Positions 33,812 to 43,338 of a DNA stretch of 64,000 bases are shown here, piece after piece. This stretch comes from Rossellomorea aquimaris. Its GTDB lineage: Bacteria > Bacillota > Bacilli > Bacillales > Bacillaceae_B. The stretch lies in contig NZ_QNRJ01000007.1 in the NCBI RefSeq assembly GCF_003315075.1, forward strand, positions 1-64,000, in the 5' to 3' direction. The notes below the pieces were generated by a model. The model searched no databases, was not told the origin of the DNA, and saw only the letters and a program-made list of their open reading frames with translations. Position 1 is the first letter of the stretch. The number at the start of each line of letters is the position of its first letter. Made by a program: the position numbers and the translations under genes.

Positions 33812-34777
33812 TTATACCTTAATCAACACTTTCCCCTCATAATCACGACTCTCTATCAATTCATGTGCTTTTGCCGCATCTCTCAAATCAAAGATCTGTG
33901 CGACGGGCAGGATGACTTTCTTGGAGGCAAATAACTTTATAACCTGATCAGCAACAGGAGCTAAAAGTTCCGGTCGATGTTTCCTGGTCGTCCCTAAGCT
34001 GAAGCCTTTTACATTCCTGCAGGAACTATGAACATCGCTTGTTTTAAAGGTACCTGCTTTTCCACTGCTGTTGCCGAATTGAACAAGGGTTCCATATAGA
34101 CCCAAACACTCCAGACTCTTGGAAGTGACTTCACCTGCTACTGAGTCGAAAATAACATTTGCTCCTTGATCATATGTGTTATTTAGAACTTCCTCTGCAA
34201 ACGAATCGTATGTACAAACGAGATCTGCACCTAAGTTCTTCACATAGTTTTCTTTCCGGATGTTCCCCACAGTTGCAATGATCGTCTTTACCCCAGCCAG
34301 TTTTGCTAGTTGTACAAGCATTGAACCAACTCCACCAGCAGCACTATGGATGATGATCGTATCGCTCTTTTTCACTTGACCGACTTCATGTAAGAGAAGG
34401 TAAGACAAGATTGATACGGTCGGCATGGCAGCAGCCTGTTCAAGAGGAAGACTGTCCGGGATCTTAAATACCAATTGTTTATTTGCCTTCACATATTCTG
34501 AGTATGAGCCACCTATGGGAAAGGCGATGACACGGTCTCCAATGGAAAATGCAGACGATTTACCCACTTTCACAATGGTTCCCGAAACATCCAGCCCAAG
34601 GGTCAAGGGGAAGTTACCCTTCACTTTAGTACCTTTCCGTGACTTGATATCTGCATAGTTCACACTAGAAAATGCGGTTTTTATCAACACTTCATCTTCA
34701 GTTATTTCCGGGCATTTCACATCCGTGAATACAAGTACATCTGAATGTCCGAACTCATTTTGAATAACTGCTTTCAT
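33812..34777 (-). CDS. Quinone oxidoreductase-like zinc-type dehydrogenase
   Basis: 321 residues, MDR superfamily. The NAD(P)-binding motif is AAGGVGSMLVQLAKLAG; the N-terminal catalytic domain includes NYADIKSRKG and LGLDVSGTI. The catalytic-zinc Cys-His ligands of alcohol dehydrogenases are not obvious, which fits NADPH:quinone reductases. The start used is the ATG at 34775-34777 (AAGGGAG upstream), giving the family start MKAVIQ; the frame extends another 20 codons upstream without support. Confidence 0.85.
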   Translation of the reverse strand: MKAVIQNEFGHSDVLVFTDVKCPEITEDEVLIKTAFSSVNYADIKSRKGTKVKGNFPLTLGLDVSGTIVKVGKSSAFSIGDRVIAFPIGGSYSEYVKANKQLVFKIPDSLPLEQAAAMPTVSILSYLLLHEVGQVKKSDTIIIHSAAGGVGSMLVQLAKLAGVKTIIATVGNIRKENYVKNLGADLVCTYDSFAEEVLNNTYDQGANVIFDSVAGEVTSKSLECLGLYGTLVQFGNSSGKAGTFKTSDVHSSCRNVKGFSLGTTRKHRPELLAPVADQVIKLFASKKVILPVAQIFDLRDAAKAHELIESRDYEGKVLIKV

Positions 34778-34926
34778 TAATTGTAGCTCCCTTATACAAC
34801 AAAGTAGAATCTTCTGTATAACATATTTTCCCATCACTTACTCTTCATTCTACTGTAAAAAGGGGCATTCGAATAATATTAAAATTGAAAGGACAATCAT
34901 AACCTTCTCTTATTGAAGACATCCAA

Positions 34927-34957
34927 TAAAAAGCAAGCAGAAAAGATCCTGCTTGCT
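34927..34957 (-). terminator. Terminator after the 50-aa gene
   Basis: AGCAAGCAG pairs with CTGCTTGCT across an 8-base loop; on the minus strand it ends in TTTTT. Confidence 0.6.
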
Positions 34958-35032
34958 CTCGACTGCCTTTATTCAGCTTCAAATATTTTACCCTAAGCAT
35001 GAAAGCTTGTAGAAAATAGGTATCTTTACTAC

Positions 35033-35185
35033 CTACTTCTCATTCTCTCCATTCTCATACGTGCCATACTGACCATTCTCCGTATCAATGACTCCGCTCG
35101 TATAAGAATCCATGATCTGCTGGCTCACCTGTTCATTTGCCTGCTCATCATACGAAAACTGCTCTTTCGGATCCCTCTTCTTCAT
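35033..35185 (-). CDS. 50-residue acidic protein, unknown function
   Basis: The product is MKKRDPKEQFSYDEQANEQV and continues to VIDTENGQYGTYENGENEK: hydrophilic, acidic, without a membrane segment. The stretch EQVSQQIMDSYTSGVID resembles short Bacillus proteins of the YozQ/DUF4025 kind; this match is from memory and tentative. AAGGGGGAAG precedes the ATG and a terminator lies 75 bp after the stop. Divergent from the universal stress protein gene. Confidence 0.6.
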   Translation of the reverse strand: MKKRDPKEQFSYDEQANEQVSQQIMDSYTSGVIDTENGQYGTYENGENEK

Positions 35186-35292
35186 GTCGCTTCCCCCTTA
35201 TACTAAGTAATCTATTCCCTAATATTGTTCGGAAAATCGTTACAGATATGCGTGGAAAAATATAGTATGATAAAGATAAGGAGGGGATAACA

Positions 35293-35745
35293 ATGAGTTT
35301 AAAATATCAGAACATATTAGTAGCTGTCGATGGATCCAAAGAAGCCGAATGGGCATTCAAAAAAGGGATTGCCATCGCCAAACGGAATGATGCGATTCTT
35401 TCATTGATACACGTGATCGATACCCGTTCCTTCGCGGCAATCGAATCCTATGATCGTACAGTAGGAGAAAGAGCTATCAAGTATGCTGAAGAATTGTTAG
35501 AAGAGTACAAAGCAGAAGCTGCAGAAGCAGGGTTAACAAAAGTGAAAACCTATGTCGAGTACGGCTCCCCGAAAGTGATCATCCCAAGAGAAGCAACAAA
35601 GAACGTAGGAGCAGACCTTGTCATATGCGGCGCAACCGGACTCAACGCCGTCGAACGATTCCTCATCGGAAGTGTGTCAGAGCATATCACACGTGCTGCC
35701 CATTGTGATGTTCTTGTTGTTCGGACGGAAGAAGTGGAAGAGTAA
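35293..35745 (+). CDS. Universal stress protein (UspA family)
   Basis: 150 residues, single Usp domain. The ATP-binding type motif GATGLNAVERFLIGSVSEHI (G-x2-G-x9-G-S) is complete, so it should bind ATP, and the N-terminal NILVAVDGSKEAEWAF is typical. Usp proteins help survival under stress and in stationary phase. GGAGGGG precedes the ATG; a strong terminator follows. Confidence 0.92.
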   Translation: MSLKYQNILVAVDGSKEAEWAFKKGIAIAKRNDAILSLIHVIDTRSFAAIESYDRTVGERAIKYAEELLEEYKAEAAEAGLTKVKTYVEYGSPKVIIPREATKNVGADLVICGATGLNAVERFLIGSVSEHITRAAHCDVLVVRTEEVEE

Positions 35746-35760
35746 TTTCATATTAATCAA

Positions 35761-35806
35761 AAGAGCCGTTGAATGTAGATTGACTCTACGTTCAACGGCT
35801 CTTTTT
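35761..35806. terminator. Bidirectional terminator
   Basis: AAGAGCCGTTGAA.GTAGA pairs with TCTAC.TTCAACGGCTCTT, loop TTGAC, then T5. It separates the convergent usp and argH genes. Confidence 0.85.
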
Positions 35807-35808
35807 AT

Positions 35809-37203
35809 CTAGACTGATTGAGCAGTGAAGGTTTTCAAATGAGATTTCCCCTTCTCAATCTGAACCTTCACTTGTTCAAACCCGGTACCACCATACGATT
35901 TTCTTCTTTCAACTGCAGAATACGGAGTCAAAATCGAATATATATCTTCTTCAATCAATGAAGAAAACTCACCGTACTCCTTAAGCGAAACATCCTTCAG
36001 ATAGCAGCCTTTTTCAATACAATAGAGAACCAGCTTCCCGACGATTTCATGGGCTTGTCTGAACGGAATCCCTTTCGTCGCCAAGTAATCGGCAAGTTCC
36101 GTCGCATTGGAGAAATCGTTGCCTACCGCTTCCTCCATTTGTTTCGTGTTCACCTTCATCGTAGAGATCATTCCCGTGAAAATCTTCAGGGATCCCACCA
36201 CCGTTTTAACAGTATCAAACATACCTTCCTTGTCTTCCTGCATATCCTTGTTGTACGCAAGAGGCAAGCCTTTTAATACAGTAAGGAGAGAAATGAGATT
36301 CCCATTCACTCTTCCTGTCTTCCCTCTGACAAGCTCTGCCATATCAGGGTTTTTCTTTTGAGGCATGATACTGCTTCCTGTCGTAAAGCTGTCATCAAGC
36401 TCGATGAATCGAAATTCTTCCGTCGACCACAGAATCATTTCTTCCGCCAAACGGGAAAGATGCGTCATCATAATCGAACTGTTGCTCAGGAATTCCAGTA
36501 TGAAATCACGATCACTTACGGCATCGAGACTGTTTTCATAGCATGAATCGAAGCCGAGCAGCTCTGCTGAATATTCCCGATCGATCGGGAATGTCGTACC
36601 AGCCAGTGCCCCTGCACCCAAGGGGGATATGTCGATTCGCTTTAGAGAGTCAACAAGTCGCTCCTTATCCCGATTGATCATCCAGAAGTAACACATCAGA
36701 TGATGAGCGAAAGAGATCGGCTGGGCACGCTGAAGATGTGTATATCCAGGTATGATGGTTTCTACATTTTCTTCCGCCTGAAGGATGATCGCCTCCTGAA
36801 GATCCTCAACGAGCTTTACGATTTCCTCCACTCGTCTCTTTAGAAACAGATGCATGTCGGTCGCGATCTGGTCATTTCGACTTCTGCCTGTATGAAGTTT
36901 ACCGCCTACCTCACCGATTAAATCTATCAGCTGCTTCTCCAAATTCAAGTGAATATCTTCATACTCGACAGAAAACTGAAGCTCATTCTTTTCGGCCTTA
37001 CCGTATAGAACATGAAGTCCTTCAAGGATCTGATCGGCTTCACTTACTGTCAGGATCCCGCATTTTTTTAACATCTTTACATGGGCTATACTGCCTTCAA
37101 TATCTTCTAGAACGAGCTCTTGATCGAAGGAGATGGATGCGTTGAATTCATCCACCCATTCTTCCGGCTTCTTTGTGAAACGTCCTCCCCAGAGCTTGCT
37201 CAT
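35809..37203 (-). CDS. argH: Argininosuccinate lyase
   Basis: 464 residues. It splits argininosuccinate into arginine and fumarate, the last step of arginine synthesis. Fumarase-superfamily signature [12 protein letters not shown] is present, as are [13 protein letters not shown] and TPYSAVERR region residues. The ATG overlaps the argG stop by 4 bp, so the two are coupled. Confidence 0.97.
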   Translation of the reverse strand: MSKLWGGRFTKKPEEWVDEFNASISFDQELVLEDIEGSIAHVKMLKKCGILTVSEADQILEGLHVLYGKAEKNELQFSVEYEDIHLNLEKQLIDLIGEVGGKLHTGRSRNDQIATDMHLFLKRRVEEIVKLVEDLQEAIILQAEENVETIIPGYTHLQRAQPISFAHHLMCYFWMINRDKERLVDSLKRIDISPLGAGALAGTTFPIDREYSAELLGFDSCYENSLDAVSDRDFILEFLSNSSIMMTHLSRLAEEMILWSTEEFRFIELDDSFTTGSSIMPQKKNPDMAELVRGKTGRVNGNLISLLTVLKGLPLAYNKDMQEDKEGMFDTVKTVVGSLKIFTGMISTMKVNTKQMEEAVGNDFSNATELADYLATKGIPFRQAHEIVGKLVLYCIEKGCYLKDVSLKEYGEFSSLIEEDIYSILTPYSAVERRKSYGGTGFEQVKVQIEKGKSHLKTFTAQSV

Positions 37204-38411
37204 AGAGTCACTTTCTCCTTCTTTTCAGCGTTGACCATTGCTGAAACCTTTGTCGGCAGACCCCATAATTGAATGAATCCAACGGCAGCATCATGATCGA
37301 ATTCATCGGCTTTTGTGTAAGTTGCGAGTTTCTCATCATATAAAGAATTAGGCGATTTTCTTCCTTCCACAATCGCATGCCCCTTGAATAATTTCACACG
37401 TACAACGCCATTCACATACACCTGCGTTTGATCAAGGAATGCTTTCAGCGCTTGATTCAGTGGGGAAAACCATAATCCTTCATAAATCAATTCCGTCATT
37501 TTCTTCTCGATCACAGGTTTAAAATGAGCAAGCTCTTTCACAAGCGTGAGATCTTCCAGTTCTTTATGCGCCTTTAACAGCGTGACGGCAGCCGGACACT
37601 CATATACTTCACGGGACTTGATCCCGACCAGGCGATTCTCCACATGATCGATACGTCCGACCCCATGCTTGCCAGCGATGACATTAAGCTTTGAAATGAT
37701 TTCATGCAGTGGATATGCAACGTGATCCAATTCAACAGGTACACCATGTGAGAATGTAATCTCGACCATATCCGCTTCGTTCGGTGACTCTTCAATACTG
37801 GACGTTAAATCGTATGCATCTTCTGGAGGAGCAGCCCATGGATCTTCAAGAACCCCGCACTCATTGCTTCTTCCCCATAAGTTCTGGTCTATGCTATAAG
37901 GAGAATCAAGATTGATCGGAATAGGAATACCCTTGTCCTTCGCATATTCAATTTCTTCTTCACGAGACCATTTCCATTCGCGAACCGGCGCAATCACTTC
38001 TAGGGAAGGATTGAGAGCCGCGATGGATACTTCAAATCTCACCTGGTCATTCCCTTTTCCGGTACATCCATGTGCGACCGCCGTAGCATTTTCCTGCTCA
38101 GCGATTTCCACAAGTTTTTTGGCGATCAAAGGTCTTGATAGAGCAGATACCAGTGGATATTTCCCTTCGTACAGGGCGTGACTTTGTAAGGCAAGAAGGG
38201 CATATTCATTCGCAAATTCTTCTTTCGCATCGATTACAAAGCTTTTTGTAGCTCCGACCTTCAACGCCTTTGCTTGAACGAAATCCAGATCCTTTCCTTC
38301 TCCCACATCCAAACAACATGCAATCACTTCATATCCTTTTTCCTTTAACCATTGCACCGCAACCGACGTATCTAAACCACCTGAGTAGGCTAATACCACT
38401 TTTTTATTCAT
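37200..38411 (-). CDS. argG: Argininosuccinate synthase
   Basis: 403 residues. It joins citrulline and aspartate using ATP. The N-type ATP pyrophosphatase loop [11 protein letters not shown] and [13 protein letters not shown] are intact, as is the family C-terminus. AGGAGGAGA precedes the ATG. Two ArgR-type boxes and a SigA-like promoter lie upstream, consistent with repression by arginine. Confidence 0.97.
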   Translation of the reverse strand: MNKKVVLAYSGGLDTSVAVQWLKEKGYEVIACCLDVGEGKDLDFVQAKALKVGATKSFVIDAKEEFANEYALLALQSHALYEGKYPLVSALSRPLIAKKLVEIAEQENATAVAHGCTGKGNDQVRFEVSIAALNPSLEVIAPVREWKWSREEEIEYAKDKGIPIPINLDSPYSIDQNLWGRSNECGVLEDPWAAPPEDAYDLTSSIEESPNEADMVEITFSHGVPVELDHVAYPLHEIISKLNVIAGKHGVGRIDHVENRLVGIKSREVYECPAAVTLLKAHKELEDLTLVKELAHFKPVIEKKMTELIYEGLWFSPLNQALKAFLDQTQVYVNGVVRVKLFKGHAIVEGRKSPNSLYDEKLATYTKADEFDHDAAVGFIQLWGLPTKVSAMVNAEKKEKVTL

Positions 38412-38441
38412 CCGTATCTCCTCCTGTTGATTTTATATATA

Positions 38442-38458
38442 GTGAATATTTATTCTTT
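38442..38458 (-). promoter_or_regulatory. ARG box, downstream
   Basis: Reads AAGAATAAATATTCACT on the coding strand, close to the ArgR/AhrC half-site pair (TNGAAT and ATTCANA). It lies in the argG leader, 30-46 bases before the start codon. Confidence 0.6.
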
Positions 38459-38469
38459 AAGATGAATTT

Positions 38470-38511
38470 ATATTAGCAGTTAATGAGAGATACATCAATA
38501 CTTATTCATAA
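38470..38511 (-). promoter_or_regulatory. argG promoter with upstream ARG box
   Basis: TTGATG (38493-38498), 17 bp, TAATAT (38470-38475). The -35 is overlapped by TTATGAATAAGTATTGATG, a second ARG-box-like site, so ArgR bound at both would block transcription. Confidence 0.6.
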
Positions 38512-38621
38512 ATTTGTATAAATATTTTATCGGCGGATTGTGAGATTGCCTTCCTGCTGGGATTGTCGGTTCATTTATTGTAGGATGAAAGAAGAATGAA
38601 AAGTAAGGAGCATCCATATAG

Positions 38622-38939
38622 ATGAAGAGCGAATTTTTTTCATATAATTCAAGGCTAGGAATTCAACTTCCCCGGTTGTCGAAGGATTGGACTACTTATT
38701 CTTCTCAAGAACAAGAAATGGTCCTTCTTGAATGGGAGCGCGTGCGGGGAATGATTCCTGACCGGATCCAGGAAATTGAAGTGGAAATTGAGAGACTGCA
38801 GACGGAATTGGCTCAGGCAGACCATTTCGACAGATCCTGCATGATCAATGGAGAGATTTCCGAGAGAGCTTCAGAGATCAATGATTTATGGATTTGGTAC
38901 CGGACCACTCCGGATAAAACACAAAGGGGAATGATGTGA
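38622..38939 (+). CDS. Conserved hypothetical protein, 105 aa
   Basis: Soluble protein with a helical middle rich in Glu, Gln and Leu (IQEIEVEIERLQTELAQA), probably a short coiled coil, and a Trp-rich end (INDLWIWYRTTPDK). No motif recognised. It lies between argG and the EcsC-type gene, where Bacillus subtilis has a small gene of unknown role. AGTAAGGAG lies upstream of the ATG. Its last codons run into the terminator hairpin. Confidence 0.6.
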   Translation: MKSEFFSYNSRLGIQLPRLSKDWTTYSSQEQEMVLLEWERVRGMIPDRIQEIEVEIERLQTELAQADHFDRSCMINGEISERASEINDLWIWYRTTPDKTQRGMM

Positions 38940-38957
38940 GCTCATCATTCCCCTTTG
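38922..38957. terminator. Bidirectional terminator
   Basis: CAAAGGGGAATGATG pairs perfectly with CATCATTCCCCTTTG, loop TGAGCT, with TTT after; it overlaps the stop of the 105-aa gene and serves the convergent EcsC gene. Confidence 0.85.
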
Positions 38958-38958
38958 T

Positions 38959-39798
38959 TTATTGGTCATTTTTCTTATCACGTAAATAGCGGTACTGATA
39001 ATATTTTTCCGCAAAATCGGTAATTTTTCTGGAAAGCTGATAATTCGAACCCGCTCCGATGGCGATGCTGACAAGGGGCAAACCTGACCACTTCTTCCCT
39101 TTGAACATGGTGATGGCCATGGCTTTAAGCGCCTGCTTCATGGATCCTTCCAGCCACGTGTAATCCGTCAGCTGCTCCGATCCATCATAGAAGTAATTGG
39201 AATCCTTCTTATTTAAATCCTCCATCAAATCTTCCCACGCAAGGGCACGGAGCCTTGCCGGAAGGGTCGCTGCATGAAACACTTTCAGTGACGTCATCAT
39301 TTCAAATGGGGTCTGCACATCAAATCCATAGGTGATGGCAATGAGCTGCACCGAACGAAGATTGATGACGAGCATGGCAGGCAGATCCGAACCGATCGCC
39401 ACCAGGCCGCCGGTACCGGTCACCCCTCCTTGTAACAGAGAGTAGATGCGATGTCGTCCCGCATGCTGTTCCGCTATGTAATGAAGCTGGTCAATCGTTA
39501 AATAATGAAGATCTTCGACCGTCTGAATGTCTTGATTAAAGGCTCGTGCCGTCACAAGGATGCGCTCACGGGCGTCATTTTGCATCTGTGAACCTTGAAT
39601 CAGAGAGTGCATGTGAAACAACCAGCCATCCAGGCGCTGGAAAAATTGAGCCTGAACATCTTCAGGGATGGATTCAAATGCGTAATCCAACCATTTCACA
39701 TATGTATGCTCCAAATCATTCGCTTCGTATTCAAATAATTCTCCTCGCCACGCTTTAATCGACTGCCATACCTGATTATCTCGTTCTGACCAATTCAC
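38959..39798 (-). CDS. EcsC-family protein
   Basis: 279 residues. The C-terminal half carries the EcsC-type pattern (GLVAIGSDLPAMLVINLRSVQ, GSNYQLSRKITDFAEKYYQYRYL). In Bacillus subtilis EcsC sits beside an ABC transporter that affects secretion and competence; stand-alone members are uncharacterised. The GTG at 39796-39798 has AAGGAG 8 bases upstream; the GTG three codons earlier touches that site. Confidence 0.85.
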   Translation of the reverse strand: MNWSERDNQVWQSIKAWRGELFEYEANDLEHTYVKWLDYAFESIPEDVQAQFFQRLDGWLFHMHSLIQGSQMQNDARERILVTARAFNQDIQTVEDLHYLTIDQLHYIAEQHAGRHRIYSLLQGGVTGTGGLVAIGSDLPAMLVINLRSVQLIAITYGFDVQTPFEMMTSLKVFHAATLPARLRALAWEDLMEDLNKKDSNYFYDGSEQLTDYTWLEGSMKQALKAMAITMFKGKKWSGLPLVSIAIGAGSNYQLSRKITDFAEKYYQYRYLRDKKNDQ

Positions 39799-39909
39799 TT
39801 CTCCCACTCCTTTTACATTCCTTAAATTACGTATAGTATACCATATCTAGGGAACACAATTCTTTCTTACCAAGAAAGCATTTTGAATACTCTGTTATTT
39901 TTTACCCAC

Positions 39910-39942
39910 AAAAAAATACAGGATCACCATTAATGGTGATCC
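39910..39942 (-). terminator. ackA terminator
   Basis: GGATCACCATTAATGGTGATCC is an 11-bp perfect hairpin followed on the minus strand by TGTATTTTTTT. Confidence 0.8.
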
Positions 39943-39952
39943 CGATCATTTA

Positions 39953-41146
39953 TTAGATATTCCCTTTTTCCACTACATCACGTGCAATCATGACTTCTTC
40001 GTTTGTTGGAATGATCATGACTTTTACAGGTGAATGCGGGTAGTTGACGAATGCTTCTTTCCCACGGACCTGATTACGTGCCGGATCCCAGTATACGCCC
40101 ATGAATTCCAAGCCTTGAAGGACTCTTTCACGGATAAGCGTACTGTTTTCACCGATACCTGCTGTGAAGACAATTGCGTCTACACCGTACATGCGGGATG
40201 CATAAGAACCGATGTATTTATGGATACGGTTGGCGAACACTTCAAGAGCCAGTTCCGCACGCTCGTTACCTTCTGAAGCCTGTTGCTCGATGTCACGAAG
40301 GTCACTTGAGAACCCGGATACACCAAGCATACCGGATTTCTTGTTCAGGATGTTCAATACTTCATCAGCCGTTGATCCTGTTTTCTCCATGATGAACGGG
40401 ATAAGGGCCGGGTCGATATTACCTGAACGAGTACCCATGGCAACCCCTGCTAAAGGAGTGAAGCCCATTGACGTATCGATGGATTTACCGCCTTCGATCG
40501 CTGCGATACTTGCACCATTCCCAAGGTGACAAGAAATCAGGCGAACTTGCTCTTGCGGACGACCAAGCATTTCCGCAGCACGCTCAGACACATACTTATG
40601 GGAAGTACCGTGGAAACCATACTTACGGATTCCGTAATCTTCATAGTACTCATAAGGAAGGCTGTATAAGAATGAGCTTTCCGGCATGGATTGGTGGAAA
40701 GCTGTATCAAAAACAGCAACCGCTGGTACATTAGGCAATACATTATGGAATGCCTTGATACCCGTCAGGTTTGCCGGGTTGTGAAGTGGAGCCAAATCAG
40801 AAAGTTCTTCAATCTTAGACACTACTTCGTCCGTAATCAGAACGGATTCATTAAAGACCTCGCCACCATGTACGACACGATGTCCGATCCCGTCGATTTC
40901 ATCAAGTGAATCGATGATGCCAAAGCCTGTCAGCTTTTCAAGCAGCATCTTGACCGCTACTTCATGGTTAGGGATATCTGTCACTTCTTCACGTTTCTCA
41001 TCATTCACCGTTATATTAAATACCGCATCATTCAGTCCGATACGTTCAATAAGACCCTTGGTAATAACCGTTTCTTCAGGCATATCAAAAAGCTGAAACT
41101 TTAAAGAAGAGCTTCCAGCATTAATTGCAATCACTTTTTTTGCCAC
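39953..41146 (-). CDS. ackA: Acetate kinase
   Basis: 397 residues. It converts acetyl phosphate and ADP to acetate and ATP. Signatures: [13 protein letters not shown] at the start and [15 protein letters not shown]; also [13 protein letters not shown] and FTAGIGENS. The start is GTG at 41144-41146 with AGGAG upstream. A SigA-like promoter and a cre site lie upstream, matching the carbon-catabolite activation known for ackA in Bacillus subtilis. Confidence 0.97.
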   Translation of the reverse strand: MAKKVIAINAGSSSLKFQLFDMPEETVITKGLIERIGLNDAVFNITVNDEKREEVTDIPNHEVAVKMLLEKLTGFGIIDSLDEIDGIGHRVVHGGEVFNESVLITDEVVSKIEELSDLAPLHNPANLTGIKAFHNVLPNVPAVAVFDTAFHQSMPESSFLYSLPYEYYEDYGIRKYGFHGTSHKYVSERAAEMLGRPQEQVRLISCHLGNGASIAAIEGGKSIDTSMGFTPLAGVAMGTRSGNIDPALIPFIMEKTGSTADEVLNILNKKSGMLGVSGFSSDLRDIEQQASEGNERAELALEVFANRIHKYIGSYASRMYGVDAIVFTAGIGENSTLIRERVLQGLEFMGVYWDPARNQVRGKEAFVNYPHSPVKVMIIPTNEEVMIARDVVEKGNI

Positions 41147-41227
41147 GTTGTATCGCTCCTTTTGTTTTCGATCTATTGACTCTTATTTATTCTGTTCATT
41201 GAATCATTTTTTATCTCTCAATTCCCC

Positions 41228-41284
41228 ATTAAATCACTGACTCCCCTCCATTTCAAGAAAAAGCTTGAAATGACATCGTTTTCA
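41228..41284 (-). promoter_or_regulatory. ackA promoter with CcpA cre site
   Basis: TTGAAA (41251-41256), 17 bp, TTTAAT (41228-41233). The cre site TGAAAACGATGTCA (41271-41284) fits the CcpA consensus TGNAANCGNWNNCW at every fixed position, and its centre is about 56 bp before the predicted start, the position known for the activating cre of Bacillus subtilis ackA. Confidence 0.8.
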
Positions 41285-41393
41285 TGTTAAATTAAATATT
41301 TTCGCAAAAATTAGAATTCGTGGTGATATAGAGATAGTAGCGTGGAAGTTGGAGCTTGGAGGTCGACGCGGATTTTGTCGAACCGTACAGAAC

Positions 41394-41513
41394 GGTTGAT
41401 ATATGGAAAATACGGTTTATATATTTTTCAAACGGTCGATATATCTGGATAAAGGTCGATAAATCCGATTAACGGTTGATAAATCCAAAAAACAGTCGTT
41501 AAATCGAATGCCT
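41394..41513. repeat. Six 20-bp degenerate direct repeats
   Basis: Six units in exact 20-bp register starting at 41394, 41414, 41434, 41454, 41474 and 41494. The common part is GGT(C/T)GAT(A)AAATC or GGTCGATATATC; the last seven bases vary. It lies between the ytxK terminator and the ackA promoter (gap 41147-41588), outside both. Confidence 0.85.
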
Positions 41514-41549
41514 CGTTTCCTTCATACCCGAAACAGAAGGGCAATAAAA

Positions 41550-41580
41550 CAAAAAAACAAGACCGCCATAGGGCAGTCCT
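41550..41580 (-). terminator. ytxK terminator
   Basis: AGGACTGCC pairs with GGCGGTCTT (one G-U), loop CTAT, then TGTTTTTTTG on the minus strand. Confidence 0.75.
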
Positions 41581-41588
41581 GTCAAATG

Positions 41589-42584
41589 CTATTGTTTATT
41601 CTGTGCAAGCCACTGATCGATCTTGGACATGATGTCCTGCAGTGCTCGTTGATTCGATAGGCTTGGCAGCTGTGCAAGCAATACTTCTTTAGGTGGCTTC
41701 TGGCCATCTTTTTTCTTTTGAAGGACCAGGATGCTTTTCGCTGAGTTTTTGTTTTTGAATAGGGAAAGTGGCAGTTGTAAGAAGCCTTGGATGTCTGCCT
41801 TTTCTTTCAAATACGTTTGCAGCTGTGCACTGTATGGAGATTCGAAAAGTCCATTTGGCACGATGAAGAAAAGGTATCCTCCGTCTTTCGTGTGCTTCAG
41901 GCTTTGTTCTATAAACAGATGATGGGCATATGAATGGCCTTCTTCTGCTTTCAACTCATAATCCTGTGCTCGTAAATCGTTCGGGTAATAACCGATTGGC
42001 AGATCACACAACACAAGGTCTACGGGATCGATGAACAGCGGTTCGATTGAATCCTGATTGAAGAGCTGTAATGGATGTTTTTGAAGGTCGGCACCAACAT
42101 ACGCAAGTTTGATTAATATTTCATCAATTTCGACCCCGATGGATTGTGTTTCTTTTCCTGGCATTTGATTTAATACCGTCGTCAGGAGGTTTCCCGTTCC
42201 GATCGCCGGGTCCAGGATGGTTAGTTTGTCCGTGCCCCGAGTGAATTTATTGACTAAGTAGCTGATAAATAAACCAAGAGAGTCCGGTGTCATTTGATGG
42301 TTGGGCTGTACGTTTTCTTTCATCCCTTTTAATATCGCGAACTGAAAGGCTTTACGGATATTTTCATTCTCCAGCTGAGAAAGACTCACCTCATCGTACT
42401 TTTTGTTCAGGCGTTTCTTCGTCAGTTCACTTATTTCCTCTTGCAGGACGTCACCCTGAAAAAGGTTTTCCCCTGTTTCGGCAACGGCTTCTAAATAACT
42501 GCACGCTAATTCCTCTTGCAGCAGTGTAGCCGTTTCATCGATTATTCCAAATAATGATTCGACTGGTGAATTAATCATCGGCAC
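41589..42584 (-). CDS. ytxK: N6-adenine-type methyltransferase, YtxK
   Basis: 331 residues, class I SAM-dependent methyltransferase like the M subunit of type I systems but without a specificity domain. SAM site: LDPAIGTGNLL; the N6-adenine motif IV NPPY/F is changed to DLPIGYY. This may mean a different substrate or weak activity. Its place between ackA and tpx matches Bacillus subtilis ytxK. The GTG at 42584 is close to AAAGGAATGA; an ATG at 42578 is also possible. Confidence 0.85.
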   Translation of the reverse strand: MPMINSPVESLFGIIDETATLLQEELACSYLEAVAETGENLFQGDVLQEEISELTKKRLNKKYDEVSLSQLENENIRKAFQFAILKGMKENVQPNHQMTPDSLGLFISYLVNKFTRGTDKLTILDPAIGTGNLLTTVLNQMPGKETQSIGVEIDEILIKLAYVGADLQKHPLQLFNQDSIEPLFIDPVDLVLCDLPIGYYPNDLRAQDYELKAEEGHSYAHHLFIEQSLKHTKDGGYLFFIVPNGLFESPYSAQLQTYLKEKADIQGFLQLPLSLFKNKNSAKSILVLQKKKDGQKPPKEVLLAQLPSLSNQRALQDIMSKIDQWLAQNKQ

Positions 42585-42639
42585 TCATTCCTTTATCACA
42601 ATTTCATTCATCTATTTTACCTCTGTCCACTACGTTTGT

Positions 42640-42679
42640 AAAAAAAACAATGCTGACCTTGGGTAAATCAGGTCAGCAT
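42640..42679 (-). terminator. tpx terminator
   Basis: ATGCTGACCT pairs with AGGTCAGCAT across a 10-base loop, then TTGTTTTTTT on the minus strand. Confidence 0.8.
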
Positions 42680-42707
42680 GTCTAAGCATTGTTCAGTTGG
42701 GACGGGA

Positions 42708-43208
42708 TTATTTAGCGTTCTTCACTGCTTCAACGGCAGCGTCATAATCCGGGTGATTCGTTGCTTCGCTCACATATTCCACATAGGTCACTTCATCGTT
42801 GCTGTTTAACACGAACACAGCACGTGCAAGCAGACGAAGCTCTTGAATGTGTACGCCGAATGCTTCACCGAAGGAAAGGTCGCGGTGGTCGGATAGAGTT
42901 TGAACATTCTCGATTCCGTTTGCCCCGCACCAGCGCTTTTGAGCAAATGGAAGATCCACGGAAATCGTCAATACTTCTACATTATCAAACTTTGTTGCTT
43001 CTTCATTGAATTTTCTTGTTTGTGCATCACAAACACCTGTATCGATGGAAGGAACGACACTGATCAAACGCACCTTGCCTTTGGAATCATTCAGTGTGAC
43101 TTCCGATAAATCATTAGCTAATACTGTGAAGTTAGGAGCTTTGTCCCCTACTTTTACCTCATTACCTAATAGAGTGACAGGGTTATTCTTAAACGTAATG
43201 TTTGCCAT
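42708..43208 (-). CDS. tpx: Thiol peroxidase
   Basis: 166 residues, atypical two-Cys peroxiredoxin. The peroxidatic Cys60 is in [11 protein letters not shown] and the resolving Cys94 in RWCGA. It reduces hydrogen and alkyl peroxides using thioredoxin. I use the ATG at 43206-43208 with GGAGGAGG upstream, giving the family start MANITF. Confidence 0.96.
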   Translation of the reverse strand: MANITFKNNPVTLLGNEVKVGDKAPNFTVLANDLSEVTLNDSKGKVRLISVVPSIDTGVCDAQTRKFNEEATKFDNVEVLTISVDLPFAQKRWCGANGIENVQTLSDHRDLSFGEAFGVHIQELRLLARAVFVLNSNDEVTYVEYVSEATNHPDYDAAVEAVKNAK

Positions 43209-43292
43209 TATTTGTTCCTCCTCCATAATGATATGTACATGTTAATAGTACAGAAAAACGATACGGTAAAGCAAATAATAGGGGTTCTTTTC

Positions 43293-43336
43293 AAAAAAAA
43301 AGATGAGCTCACTCATTCTAGAGTAAGCTCTCTATC
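43293..43336 (-). terminator. gerW terminator
   Basis: GATAGAGAGCTTACTC pairs with GAGTGAGCTCATC (small bulge), loop TAGAAT, then TTTTTTTTT on the minus strand. Confidence 0.75.
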
Positions 43337-43338
43337 TT

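Noticed and set aside
37574..37795. ORFs antisense or out of frame within argG and argH
   Set aside because: They are shadows without ribosome sites; argG and argH are complete.
41394..41513. Short CRISPR array
   Set aside because: Period is only 20 bp, units are degenerate, there are no unique spacers and no cas genes.
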